DNA from: a virus
Virus record (IMG/VR): IMGVR_UViG_3300050821_004373
Span: 1-54,149 of that record
DNA: 54,149 bases
Reading direction: 5' to 3' (one strand)
The notes under the pieces are model-generated. The model had not been told where the DNA came from, did no database searches, and was given only the letters and a program-made list of their open reading frames with translations. The position numbers were made by a program, and so were the translations under genes. Positions 23,494 through 31,969 of this stretch are shown one piece after another. Position 1 is the stretch's first letter, and each line of letters starts with the position of its first letter.

Positions 23494-23502
23494 TCGTGTC
23501 TC

Positions 23503-23739
23503 CTATTCGTTATCCCGACCCGCTTGGAGTTGCCCGTCACGCACACGCTTACCGCCGGAGCGCATATTTGTCTGGTTCATACCCTTTACGAGCGGAAAGA
23601 TGTCCTCGTAGGGCGTGAGTTCCTCTTGGCCGGCGGTTTGCGGAGTTACTACTTCCGCCTCAAGTTCAGATCCCATTGTTTGCTTGAGTCGCCGTTCGAA
23701 ATTGTCCGTGCGGTCAGTGGCAGTTCTGTTCGATCTCAT
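23503..23739 (-). CDS. Small acidic protein
   Basis: A 78-residue protein, N-terminus Arg-rich, then acidic (SELEAEVVTPQTAGQEEL), ending in a basic Arg/Gln segment. It lies at the upstream edge of the exported block and overlaps the next micro-protein by 26 nt. No family. Confidence 0.5.
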   Translation of the reverse strand: MRSNRTATDRTDNFERRLKQTMGSELEAEVVTPQTAGQEELTPYEDIFPLVKGMNQTNMRSGGKRVRDGQLQAGRDNE

Positions 23740-23845
23740 TAATTTCTCTCCTTTGATGTCCCCAAGTCATCGCAACTAGAGTCACGGCGATGACCGCGAG
23801 GATGATGATTTTCACGTACTGCAAAACTGTCTCGTGGCGACTCAC
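23714..23845 (-). CDS. 43-aa membrane micro-protein
   Basis: From GTG 23845, overlapping the preceding gene stop by four bases (GTGA). It holds one hydrophobic helix (YVKIIILAVIAVTLVAMTW) and a charged tail with a terminal Cys-His. Its tail overlaps the 23503 gene by 26 nt. It is supported by GTGA coupling and composition. Confidence 0.45.
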   Translation of the reverse strand: MSRHETVLQYVKIIILAVIAVTLVAMTWGHQRREINEIEQNCH

Positions 23846-23982
23846 CGTCCGCCCTTACGACGCCCCTTGCGCTTTCCGCCGCGCTTGTGCTTTTTGCCGG
23901 ACTTACGTCCCTTGTGAATGCGCCCCTGAATTTCCTTGGCTCCCTCTTCCAATGCGTCGCCGTAATCCTCGCCTGGGTTCAT
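23842..23982 (-). CDS. 46-aa protamine-like basic peptide
   Basis: ATG 23982 has AGGAGG 8 nt upstream. After a short acidic N-terminus (MNPGEDYGDALEEG) the remaining 30 residues are Lys/Arg/Gly: GRKSGKKHKRGGKRKGRRKGG. The KHKRGGKRK core nearly repeats in the 15-residue peptide at 36991. It is likely nucleic-acid binding. Comparable tiny basic proteins are known as DNA-condensing virion components, for example the J protein of microviruses. Role here is inference. Confidence 0.6.
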   Translation of the reverse strand: MNPGEDYGDALEEGAKEIQGRIHKGRKSGKKHKRGGKRKGRRKGGR

Positions 23983-23990
23983 GTTTCCTC

Positions 23991-24197
23991 CTATCCTCGC
24001 CTGCTATTACGTCTTCGAACTCTTTGGCTCGAACGCGCCTGTTTTATTCTTGAACGTCTTCCGCTACGTTCCTCGAACCATCTATTCTCTAGGCGGTTAA
24101 TCACGCCAAGTTTCCTACGTGCATGGTCGGCACGCGATTCCGGAGGATCAAGAGGCGTCTCTATGACGATACGGCTACGATCTTTCTTTTTCTTCAT
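23991..24197 (-). CDS. 68-aa Arg-rich protein
   Basis: The start overlaps the stop of the large internal virion protein gene (ATGA). It has a Lys-rich start (MKKKKDRSR) and an Arg-rich end (RRSRIKQARSSQRVRRRNSRRG). No hydrophobic segment. Possible nucleic-acid binding partner of the 46-residue peptide, based on charge. Confidence 0.5.
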   Translation of the reverse strand: MKKKKDRSRIVIETPLDPPESRADHARRKLGVINRLENRWFEERSGRRSRIKQARSSQRVRRRNSRRG

Positions 24198-26545
24198 GGC
24201 GTTACGCCTAACTCTGAAAGTCTTTGCCTTGCGTACTTGATGTCCTCATTCGTGGCCCGGTCGTTCCGTAGAATCTTCTTCAAACGGTCGATCTCATGTG
24301 TGCGCTGTCCGCTCTCAAATTCCTTACCTAAATCCTTTCTCTCGCCGCTCATCGTTTCGGCCTTCTCGCTTGGCTTGTACGCCGGAGCAGTAGGCTTTGG
24401 CGGAGCGCCTGCTTCCTTGTCTTTCGAAAGCCAGTCTATTACGCCTTCGTTGCTCAAGCCGCGTGCGAGGAGCCTCTTTATCACCGGAATAGAGCCTGCC
24501 GCCACTCCTGTTTCCGGCCTCCCTTTGAAGAACTCCTCGATCGCCGCAGACATAGCCGCGATGTCCCACATGGACAGGTTACTCAAACTCTCGGCTTTCT
24601 GCCCTATCTTTTCTTTGCGGAACTCTTCCGGGTTGAAAGGCTTCGACTCCGGCCGCTGCGGGTCTTTGCCGCGCGCCTTGAACGGTTCGATCTCCGGAGG
24701 CTTCGGAGGGTCGATCTTGGCTTTGGTAATCCGTTCCGGGTAGTCTGGTTTCCCTACTTCCGGGACTTTCTTCATCTTGTCAAGAGCGCGAATCCGGTCC
24801 AGCGCCTTGCGGTAATCGGCAAGGATAGACGGGTCGGCGCCGAACTTTTTGTACTTGTCGAGTAAACTCAGTGCCGTCTGCCCCTTACTACCCTGAAGTT
24901 GCTTTGCAATGTCAAGATCCGCGAGGACCGCAGGATTCTTTTGAACCACGCCCTCGAGCAGTGTATTTCTGAGTTTCGGTAGCGGATTGACGGAGCTAGT
25001 ATCTCTCCAGTCGGTCAGGTAGTCGTTGTAATCGCTATTCAATTCTTTTAGCGTCTTTACCGCGGTATCTCCGCCGATTCGCTTAACCGTCGAGAGCACT
25101 TCGGCCTTGCCTGCTTCCGCTACACTCTTGAGCGCGTTTCGCACATCGGGCAATAAATCTCGCCCGTAAATAGCGCTATCCAGTTCTGTGACGAATCCGC
25201 GAAGGTCCACGGTGGGAATCTTCTGTCCGGGCGCAATCTTCATCCCGCCTTCCGCATCTATGAACTCGTCGCCTTCCTGGGCCAGTTTGATGACGTTCTC
25301 GAACTGCTTGATTTTCTCCGGACTCCCTTCGATTAGGTTCTTCTTGGCGTTTTCGACTGAGTTTGCAAATGCGGAAAGGTCTGACTCAGCGGTACCCTTC
25401 GGAAACGCCGTACTCTTTCCAAGAATCTTCTCGTCGAACTCGCCATAGCGCTGATCGAAGTGTTTTTTACCTTCCGCGATGACCTTGTTCATGTTGTCCG
25501 TGAATGCTTTGGACTTCTGCTGAACGGTCTGGTCGAGGGCTTTACGAGCCGTCTCGATTCTCGCGTTGTGTTCCTCAGCCTTCTTTTTCTCAACTAGTTC
25601 GCGTTGGAACTCTTTTGCCTTTTTGCCGATCTCAGACTTTCTTTTCAGTTCCGCGGCTTCATGTTCGCCGCGCGCCTTGGCTTTCGACTGTTCCTGCAGT
25701 TCTTTGTGCTCTTTGAGGGTTTGTGCGTCCCGCTTTTCCTTTTCGGCCTTCTGTTCGGCTACTTCGGCCTCGCGCTCCGCTTTAGACTTCTCAAATTTCG
25801 CTGTTTCCTCAGCGGCTTTGCTTTGTGCTTCCTTGCTCGCGCGTTCGACGGATTTATCGCCAATACCGAGTAACTCGCGGGAGCCGGTTTTTGCGCCTTC
25901 TTTTACAGTTGGTCCAGTAGCATGGGCAATCGGAGCTAGCCCCATGATTCCCTGCCCTAAACCAGCCAATCGGCGCTCGATCTCGTCGAGCGCGCTCTCG
26001 CCCTTCTGCTTCCCGGTTGCCGCTGCTTCGATGCCCTGCTTGCCGAAGGCGGCTCCGCCGGCGGCTTCCGTGCCAGCCGCAAGAGCTTTTACGGCAGTGG
26101 GAACTCCGGCCAGGCTTCTGAGCTTCTCGAGCAATCCCCCTGCCGCAGCGGTCCCGAGACTTACCGGGGTTGTCATGCGGCGTGCGGCCTCGCCTACGGA
26201 AGTAATCAGTTCGGCGGGAATGTCGAGAGCGTAGGCCAATTTACGCTTGCTATCGTCGGAAATGTTCATATTCCCGATCATCTTCGCGATGGATTGCCGT
26301 TCAGCCTGCGGGATACCACCAGTGATACCCTTTTTCCTGAACTCCTTCTCGCCCAGGGGCATATTGGCGGATTCCCAAAGACTTGTTTTGGTCGGCCCCG
26401 CCTCTGTTTTTTTTGCCTCTTCCTGTGTGGCATTTACAGGTACAGCCCCACGCTTAATAGCCGTGGCAAGGTCCGTCTTCAGGATAGGAATAACCTTCCC
26501 GCCGGGAGTACGGACGTTGATCGTCTCTTGAGCTTGTTGCGCCAT
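24194..26545 (-). CDS. Large internal virion/ejection protein
   Basis: A 783-residue protein. An Ala/Gly-rich region (residues 130-170) with amphipathic character is followed by a very long charged coiled coil (about 235-345, Ala/Glu/Lys-rich) and a helical globular part. The C-terminus is Pro/Lys-rich. Long helical proteins between tail genes and portal-side genes are typical of podovirus ejection proteins, which enter the host with DNA and build the trans-envelope channel. No lytic transglycosylase motif was seen. Confidence 0.6.
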   Translation of the reverse strand: MAQQAQETINVRTPGGKVIPILKTDLATAIKRGAVPVNATQEEAKKTEAGPTKTSLWESANMPLGEKEFRKKGITGGIPQAERQSIAKMIGNMNISDDSKRKLAYALDIPAELITSVGEAARRMTTPVSLGTAAAGGLLEKLRSLAGVPTAVKALAAGTEAAGGAAFGKQGIEAAATGKQKGESALDEIERRLAGLGQGIMGLAPIAHATGPTVKEGAKTGSRELLGIGDKSVERASKEAQSKAAEETAKFEKSKAEREAEVAEQKAEKEKRDAQTLKEHKELQEQSKAKARGEHEAAELKRKSEIGKKAKEFQRELVEKKKAEEHNARIETARKALDQTVQQKSKAFTDNMNKVIAEGKKHFDQRYGEFDEKILGKSTAFPKGTAESDLSAFANSVENAKKNLIEGSPEKIKQFENVIKLAQEGDEFIDAEGGMKIAPGQKIPTVDLRGFVTELDSAIYGRDLLPDVRNALKSVAEAGKAEVLSTVKRIGGDTAVKTLKELNSDYNDYLTDWRDTSSVNPLPKLRNTLLEGVVQKNPAVLADLDIAKQLQGSKGQTALSLLDKYKKFGADPSILADYRKALDRIRALDKMKKVPEVGKPDYPERITKAKIDPPKPPEIEPFKARGKDPQRPESKPFNPEEFRKEKIGQKAESLSNLSMWDIAAMSAAIEEFFKGRPETGVAAGSIPVIKRLLARGLSNEGVIDWLSKDKEAGAPPKPTAPAYKPSEKAETMSGERKDLGKEFESGQRTHEIDRLKKILRNDRATNEDIKYARQRLSELGVTP

Positions 26546-27726
26546 CAGTGCTTGACCTTCACAGCGAGATCATCAAGGTTGTCCGCCCTGATGTAAATGG
26601 GCATCTCTTTGTCGGGCATGTCCGACTGCCAAGCGGCACGCGCGGTCTCCGCCTTCGCGAGCCAGCCATCCCGAATCACGTTAATCAAGTCCTGCCGCTG
26701 GTCATCCGGCAAAGTACCCTTTGTGGCGCCTTCGTACCATCTCTGGAATCGGTCTCCGAAGCTGCCAGCCTTCATTTCGCGATCCAGTTCGGTATTCGTC
26801 ATCCGGCCAGCGCCTTCGACCTGGGCGCGTACCGCCGAAAATACGATGGCGAGGTCGGTCTTGGGAGTATGAAACTCCGAGTTCTTCATTGCTCCAAGCC
26901 AGTTTGTATAGCCTCCCTGGGCGGCTTTTAGAGCGTTGGCGAGAGGTGGGGTATACTTCGGCGTGGTTTGGCCGATGACGTCGCTCTTGAGTGTCCCCGC
27001 GCCTCCCCCTGTGCCTCCTATGGGCTTTACCATCTTGGTTGGAAGCGGTTTATGCTCTTTCGGGGCAATCTCCTCCCACTGTTTCGCGGCCTTTTCGGTC
27101 TGCCGTATCTCTCCTGGAGTAACAGTACGCATGGTCGGCATCCGTACCGCGTGGACATTTCCTTCCGTATCCGTGATGTAGTGGAAGGCTTCTCTCTCTG
27201 GAACAAGAGGTCCCCATGCGACGACTTCTCCGGTATTCGGATCTACAAAAGCGCTACGCAAGTGACCGGAGGGGTCGTAAGTATTTTCCTTTGTCGGCTT
27301 CGTTCCCGCCGACGACTTCTGCTCCGTCTTGTGATGCGCCTCGATCTCTTCATCGGTTGGGTAGCGGCCGGTTCTCGTCTTGAACGCCTCGCGCCATGCC
27401 TCAAACTCGTTGGTGATCTTCGGTGCCGACTGAAGCCCGGGAAGCCCTAGAACCGTTTTCTTTTCGTCCTCGGTAAGTTTCCGGCCAAGAGCCTTTTCGA
27501 TGGAGTCTATCTGCTGTTGGACCTTGGTTTCTTCTGAGTCTGGAGACAGTTTCAGCCTTCGTAGCCGTTCCTTAGTTTCTTCGAGGTCTACGGTCCCTTG
27601 CTGCTGCTTCAAGGAATCGAGTAGGGCCTTGAGTTTCGCGGCCTGAGCATCGAGTTTCCCCGTAGCGACCTGGCTACCCGCTTCTCCGATACCCTGAAGA
27701 GCGCCTGCGACTCCCATCAAGTTCAT
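26545..27726 (-). CDS. Internal virion protein
   Basis: A 393-residue protein that overlaps the next gene by 1 nt. Heptad-rich helices in the first 110 residues are followed by a beta/alpha segment (GNTY-like NTYDPSGHLRSAFVDPNTGEVVAWG) and a helical C-terminus. The central motif EWEEIA-type helices are generic. Context with the 783-residue and the 209-residue proteins suggests a set of three ejection proteins. No family recognised. Confidence 0.55.
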   Translation of the reverse strand: MNLMGVAGALQGIGEAGSQVATGKLDAQAAKLKALLDSLKQQQGTVDLEETKERLRRLKLSPDSEETKVQQQIDSIEKALGRKLTEDEKKTVLGLPGLQSAPKITNEFEAWREAFKTRTGRYPTDEEIEAHHKTEQKSSAGTKPTKENTYDPSGHLRSAFVDPNTGEVVAWGPLVPEREAFHYITDTEGNVHAVRMPTMRTVTPGEIRQTEKAAKQWEEIAPKEHKPLPTKMVKPIGGTGGGAGTLKSDVIGQTTPKYTPPLANALKAAQGGYTNWLGAMKNSEFHTPKTDLAIVFSAVRAQVEGAGRMTNTELDREMKAGSFGDRFQRWYEGATKGTLPDDQRQDLINVIRDGWLAKAETARAAWQSDMPDKEMPIYIRADNLDDLAVKVKH

Positions 27727-28352
27727 GCGGGTAATCCTCCGCCGGTATCAGGCATAGTTCCCGCGTCTCCGGTCCAGCCACCAGAATTAGGCACGATCCC
27801 CGGCGTTGTGGGAGCCTGTCCAGCAAGTATCTGCTGGATGATGTTCGCTGTCGTTGTGTCACCCGGCACGCTCCCCGGAACCTGATTTGGAGTTGCGGAA
27901 GGATTGCCCTTCATCAAGAGTTGCAATAGTGGAGTGATATTACTTGGCCCGCCCATGCCCTGTAGAATCGCTTGCGCGTACTCGATCGGCAATCCGAGTT
28001 GTTTCATAACGAGTTGCAATGCCATCTGCTGTTCCTGAAGTTTGTACGGAGCGAGTGTCTGACTCTCTTCCGCCGCGAAGATACCAGGAGCCTGTGATAG
28101 TCCTCTTGTACCCATATCAGCCTGAACGAGATTCCCTACGTTCTGTAGCAAGTCTGTTCCGAGTGGCTGTTCGGCCTTCGTCACCATCCCGGAAAGCTGT
28201 TCAGGAGTCAGTGAAGTAAACTTCTTCTCAGCGGACTGAAGTTTACCTACTTCATTGCCGCGCTCAATCGAGTTCACGATATTGCCGCCAAGACCGGCGA
28301 TAGCAGTTCCTCCAGCCAAAAGCGGAGCTATATTTGCGAGTGCGTCAGGCAT
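27723..28352 (-). CDS. Internal virion protein (small, helical)
   Basis: A 209-residue protein with an N-terminal hydrophobic stretch (NIAPLLAGGTAIAGLGGNIV), a helical middle rich in Gln/Leu (LQEQQMALQLVMKQLGLP) and a Gly/Pro/Thr-rich end. The pattern, a hydrophobic N-terminus and Gln-rich helices, recurs in the following 125-residue protein. Probably another ejection protein; it stops 4 nt inside the next gene. Confidence 0.55.
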   Translation of the reverse strand: MPDALANIAPLLAGGTAIAGLGGNIVNSIERGNEVGKLQSAEKKFTSLTPEQLSGMVTKAEQPLGTDLLQNVGNLVQADMGTRGLSQAPGIFAAEESQTLAPYKLQEQQMALQLVMKQLGLPIEYAQAILQGMGGPSNITPLLQLLMKGNPSATPNQVPGSVPGDTTTANIIQQILAGQAPTTPGIVPNSGGWTGDAGTMPDTGGGLPA

Positions 28353-28364
28353 ACGATACCTCCC

Positions 28365-28742
28365 TCATCCGAAGGCTCCTCCTGGTGTTAGACCGGGTGT
28401 AGTGCTTCCACCGCCGCTCATCTTCTGCAATAAATCCTGAACGGAACCACCGATACCGGGAGTTCCCGCTTGACCTGAAAGCAACTGAGAAAGCTGTAAG
28501 AGTGCTTCAGGAGAAAGCGAGCCTCCTGTTTGCGCTTGCAATCCCGGTAACTGCTGAGATAAAGCCGCTTCCTGAGTATTCCTGGTATTAGCCGCCGTTG
28601 CATCTGTCTGCGCCTGTGTTGGAACAGCAGGTTTCGGCGTCCCTGGCTGATTCTCCGCATTGTAGATACTAGTTCCGATGGTCGTAGCAGCGGCAGCGCC
28701 ACCAAAAATTAACGGCAGTAGGGCGACAAGTCCTTCCGGCAT
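28365..28742 (-). CDS. Paralogue-like internal virion protein
   Basis: A 125-residue protein with a hydrophobic start (LVALLPLIFGGAAAATTIG), a Gln/Ala-rich middle (AALSQQLPGLQAQTGG) and a Gly-rich tail. It resembles the upstream neighbour in layout but is shorter. It probably packs with the internal proteins; no motif. Confidence 0.5.
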   Translation of the reverse strand: MPEGLVALLPLIFGGAAAATTIGTSIYNAENQPGTPKPAVPTQAQTDATAANTRNTQEAALSQQLPGLQAQTGGSLSPEALLQLSQLLSGQAGTPGIGGSVQDLLQKMSGGGSTTPGLTPGGAFG

Positions 28743-29119
28743 CAGAGCCTCCCCGCACAGGCCACATAAGTTCCCGGAAGTTTCACGCCATGTGAAGCAA
28801 CTACGATGTCAATCAGCGATTTTTCATTCGGCCTTTCCGGGTCCGCCCATACCATATATCCGTTAAACCCGCGCGCCTTAATGTCTACCGTGGCTCTCAG
28901 CAATAGAGACCTGACGTCGAGCGAATGCGCGTCAGGGGTTGCCACAATGCGAAGTAGGATAGCGACGATATGCGCCGGAGCCGCAATCAGCGAAGCGACA
29001 ATTTTTTCGTCTCGTTCGACCACCCAAATCCACTCCGGGTCAGTGCACGGCCCCGCTTCGAATCCGGTCCTGAGTTCCTCCGGAAGTTCTTCACCGACAA
29101 TAAGATTCCTTACTTGCAT
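28742..29119 (-). CDS. GNAT-like acyltransferase
   Basis: A 125-residue protein. The core IWVVERDEKIVASLIAAP, then AILLRIVATPDA, DVRSLLLRATVDIKARGFNGYMVWAD matches the GNAT fold: the central strands and the alpha helix containing the acetyl-CoA loop equivalent. It overlaps its neighbour by one base. A phage GNAT inside the structural operon could acetylate a virion or host protein; many small GNAT-like phage proteins are catalytic remnants, so activity is uncertain. Confidence 0.6.
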   Translation of the reverse strand: MQVRNLIVGEELPEELRTGFEAGPCTDPEWIWVVERDEKIVASLIAAPAHIVAILLRIVATPDAHSLDVRSLLLRATVDIKARGFNGYMVWADPERPNEKSLIDIVVASHGVKLPGTYVACAGRL

Positions 29120-31969
29120 CTATGAAATCAGCGCCGCGGCGCCAACCTCCTTGGATGTGATGTGCCAACTAAAGCGGTTGAGCTCCAACTGGCCCGACCC
29201 TGAAATTATGGCAGAGAACCTAAGTCCGTCCCTCATAAATGAGGCGAACACTTCGAAGTCTCCGGACACAGGAATCTTATATGACTGAGATGGCTTCTGC
29301 GCTCCGTTCACCAACGGAATAACGGTAATCGTCCCGCTGGTACTCGTTCCAATCCCACGAATGGCCACTCTCCGGCAATTCAATTTTTGATCGGCGGTCT
29401 GCGAGAGCGCTTCCGGCAATTTCACGCTCCAAATCACATTCGATGCAGTTCGTGCGCCTACTGCTCCGACATCCCACAACTGGTCTCCGGCCTGCCAGCG
29501 GGAAAGTAAGCCGTCCGAGAACCCGCCAAGGATAGTTACCGGATTCGCCGTAACCGTCCTGAACTGTGCGGCTGTAGAAATCGGGAAAGGTAAATCGACC
29601 GGAGCGGTCCATGCTTTTAGCACTAGGTCGTAGCACAGGATTCTAGTCAGCATCCCTAGTGAACTTCCGATAGGGATAGCGTTGCAGAACATCGGAGGAT
29701 TAGCGGTCTGGAAACCCCACATTGCCGCCTGAAAGTTGGAATCGAGAACAGTAATGTCCTGTTCTGAAAAGTCCGATGTAGCAAATAGAAATGGACGAAT
29801 ATCCTCGCTAATGATTCTGTCCTCGACACCATCGAACATGGCGAATCCTAGATGAGCGAACCGCCCGATACCGAATCCTGGAACAAACTGAATACTTCTT
29901 GGCGCGAGGCATCCCATGTCCGTCTTGATTCTCTGAATCGTCAGATTCGGAGAGCCGAAGATCCCGACAATCTGGTACGCCGAATAGTTCTTGAAGACTA
30001 CAAGGCTTCCTTCAGGAGGAATGCCCTGCGCGGTAATCGTGAAGGAAGCGAGCCCGGTCCCTTCCGTGCCATCGTCTTTATCGAGGAACGCCTGATTAAT
30101 GGGATTCCACGACAAGGGGTTGTTGACGTCGCTCATTCGTAGTGAGCACGGCCCGTCGATTCCCGAGGCGGTATTTGTCGGAGAAGTGTTGAGAACCCAG
30201 AGAGAGCCTGCATACACGGTTGCATGGCCGGCGCCAGGAGGAGCGGGAGCGGCGGTATTGATCGGCCCTGCCAAGCGCCACAGGATTGAGCCGTCACCGA
30301 CCTGCTGTCCTGTACCTGTCGGGAATGTTGGCTGCACGGCTCCGGTGACTCCGCCCTGAACCGCCACGTAATAGAACCCGTTCGATACCGTGGGAACGAC
30401 TACGGAATTGGTGTTGAACTGGATGTTAGCGGCCCATACCGGAAACGCCGGGATAAACGAATTGGTGATTGGCAGAGCGGTTGTAGTCGAAGTGCCGCCA
30501 GCGGAAGCCGCTTGTCCAATAGCCGCAAGATTTCTAACCTTGAACTGTGTTGCGGAAATAACGGCGATGGTCGGACCCACCATATTGTATAGAGCATTGG
30601 TCACACCTGCCAAAACTACGTTCCCTCCCACGTTCCCCACGACAATTCCGCTAGGCGTTGCGGTTGTGACAGTGACTACGCCGAAAGCATCCACAGAGAT
30701 TGCAGTAATAGCGGCAATGGTCGCTGGATTGGTCAGTGTCCCAGTGGCATCCGAAAACAGTTGCGGCGGAAAGCCGTTTCCAAGAGCCAACACCACGCGA
30801 TTTGTAAATTCAACCATCTGTGGAATGATGGACACATTCCCAGGGATACCTCCCGATGGCGTCGCAGAAGATCCGCCACCGCCGCTACCTCCAGATCCTC
30901 CGCCGCCAGTTCCGCCGCCGCCTCCTGATCCTCCGCCGCCTCCTCCTTCAATAAGTACGATTGGATCGGCTGGAAAGAGCGCGACGATATTCGCGTTGCT
31001 GTACGACACTGGAAGGGCAACCGGGTTTCCAGCGAGTACCGGCATTTGATAAAGAGCTACTTGTTGTGTCGTGTCGGCAAGTGGTGGAGTAACTCCGACA
31101 TTGAATGTTCCATTGGCAGTCGCGGAACCTAGAACTAGTCCTGGAATCTGCGCTCCGGCATGAGTGGCGGAAAACTTTGTACCGGAAATGATTCCATTGA
31201 TAGTCCACGCCGTAGCGAATAAGGCATTCGTTCCTGGCACGTAGGAAAATATCATACCAACGCTCAAGCCAACGGTAGAGGGAACCGTGAATAGGCAGTT
31301 ATAGATAAACAGCCCGCCAAACTGGGGAACGCCAGTGATAGACGCTAAAGTTACGTTATATAGAGCGACGTTTGAATCTGTCCCATCGTCCGTGAAAGTC
31401 ACAGTCAACGTTCCAAAGGGAACCTGCGATACCGGGAGGTTCGCTCCGGTCATCAGTGTTTCGGTATTGGTAGCCGTTGAGCGATAGATTTTGTAACTCA
31501 GAGCATTAGGGACGATATTCCATGTCAGCGTGATTTTGTGATTGATGGCAACGGCTACGCTCGCTTCATTCGAAACGGTGGTCTCTCCGCCCGCTCCGTC
31601 AATGGCCGTGACTTTATAAAAGTAGGTTGCGGCGGGAAGTGTTCCACCCGCACCGGCATCCGTAGCAACGAGATTGAACGGGGCACCAAGCGGAATATCG
31701 AGCGCCTTGAATAGTGAAAGGTAGTAGCGAGGTACTCCTGTCGGTGAAAACAGGAAGTTGCACATATCCTTTCCGCGTCCGGCTTGCACTTGTCCGTTGA
31801 ACGCATGAACGAGTTGTGAGCCGTCGCATACATCGAGAGCTCCGCGCTTATTGAGAAGAAGATTCGAGCCCCGCGGAAAAGTTCCAGGCGGTTGCGTATA
31901 CGGATCGGTACACGCATTTAAACCTTTGAGGGTTGGCTTACTCGAAATCGCTTTATAAGTGGCGCTCAT
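29120..31969 (-). CDS. Tail hub / stopper-like protein
   Basis: A 949-residue protein; ATG 31969 overlaps the previous stop (ATGA), better than the upstream extension. Near the start, GLNACTDPYTQPPGTFPRGSNLLLNKRGALDVCDG resembles the tail-stabilising hub proteins of short-tailed phages. An Ig/fibronectin-like domain follows (TYFYKVTAIDGAGGETTVSNE, SYKIYRST), and a long Gly/Ser-rich linker lies around residue 340. The C-terminal half is beta-rich (FGIGRFAHLGFAMFDGVEDRII), consistent with the propeller-like fold of P22 gp10-like proteins. It closes the connector and joins it to the needle. Confidence 0.65.
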   Translation of the reverse strand: MSATYKAISSKPTLKGLNACTDPYTQPPGTFPRGSNLLLNKRGALDVCDGSQLVHAFNGQVQAGRGKDMCNFLFSPTGVPRYYLSLFKALDIPLGAPFNLVATDAGAGGTLPAATYFYKVTAIDGAGGETTVSNEASVAVAINHKITLTWNIVPNALSYKIYRSTATNTETLMTGANLPVSQVPFGTLTVTFTDDGTDSNVALYNVTLASITGVPQFGGLFIYNCLFTVPSTVGLSVGMIFSYVPGTNALFATAWTINGIISGTKFSATHAGAQIPGLVLGSATANGTFNVGVTPPLADTTQQVALYQMPVLAGNPVALPVSYSNANIVALFPADPIVLIEGGGGGGSGGGGGTGGGGSGGSGGGGSSATPSGGIPGNVSIIPQMVEFTNRVVLALGNGFPPQLFSDATGTLTNPATIAAITAISVDAFGVVTVTTATPSGIVVGNVGGNVVLAGVTNALYNMVGPTIAVISATQFKVRNLAAIGQAASAGGTSTTTALPITNSFIPAFPVWAANIQFNTNSVVVPTVSNGFYYVAVQGGVTGAVQPTFPTGTGQQVGDGSILWRLAGPINTAAPAPPGAGHATVYAGSLWVLNTSPTNTASGIDGPCSLRMSDVNNPLSWNPINQAFLDKDDGTEGTGLASFTITAQGIPPEGSLVVFKNYSAYQIVGIFGSPNLTIQRIKTDMGCLAPRSIQFVPGFGIGRFAHLGFAMFDGVEDRIISEDIRPFLFATSDFSEQDITVLDSNFQAAMWGFQTANPPMFCNAIPIGSSLGMLTRILCYDLVLKAWTAPVDLPFPISTAAQFRTVTANPVTILGGFSDGLLSRWQAGDQLWDVGAVGARTASNVIWSVKLPEALSQTADQKLNCRRVAIRGIGTSTSGTITVIPLVNGAQKPSQSYKIPVSGDFEVFASFMRDGLRFSAIISGSGQLELNRFSWHITSKEVGAAALIS

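Noticed and set aside
25566-26234. Ser/Ala/Phe-rich plus-strand frame over the ejection-protein gene
   Set aside because: Composition is that of the complement of a Glu/Lys/Ala coiled coil; no start context.
30390-31049. Long plus-strand open frames (for example over the tail-hub gene)
   Set aside because: They are antisense shadows of large minus-strand genes, with no ribosome site and Pro/Val-rich composition typical of the complement of Gly/Ser-rich coding DNA.
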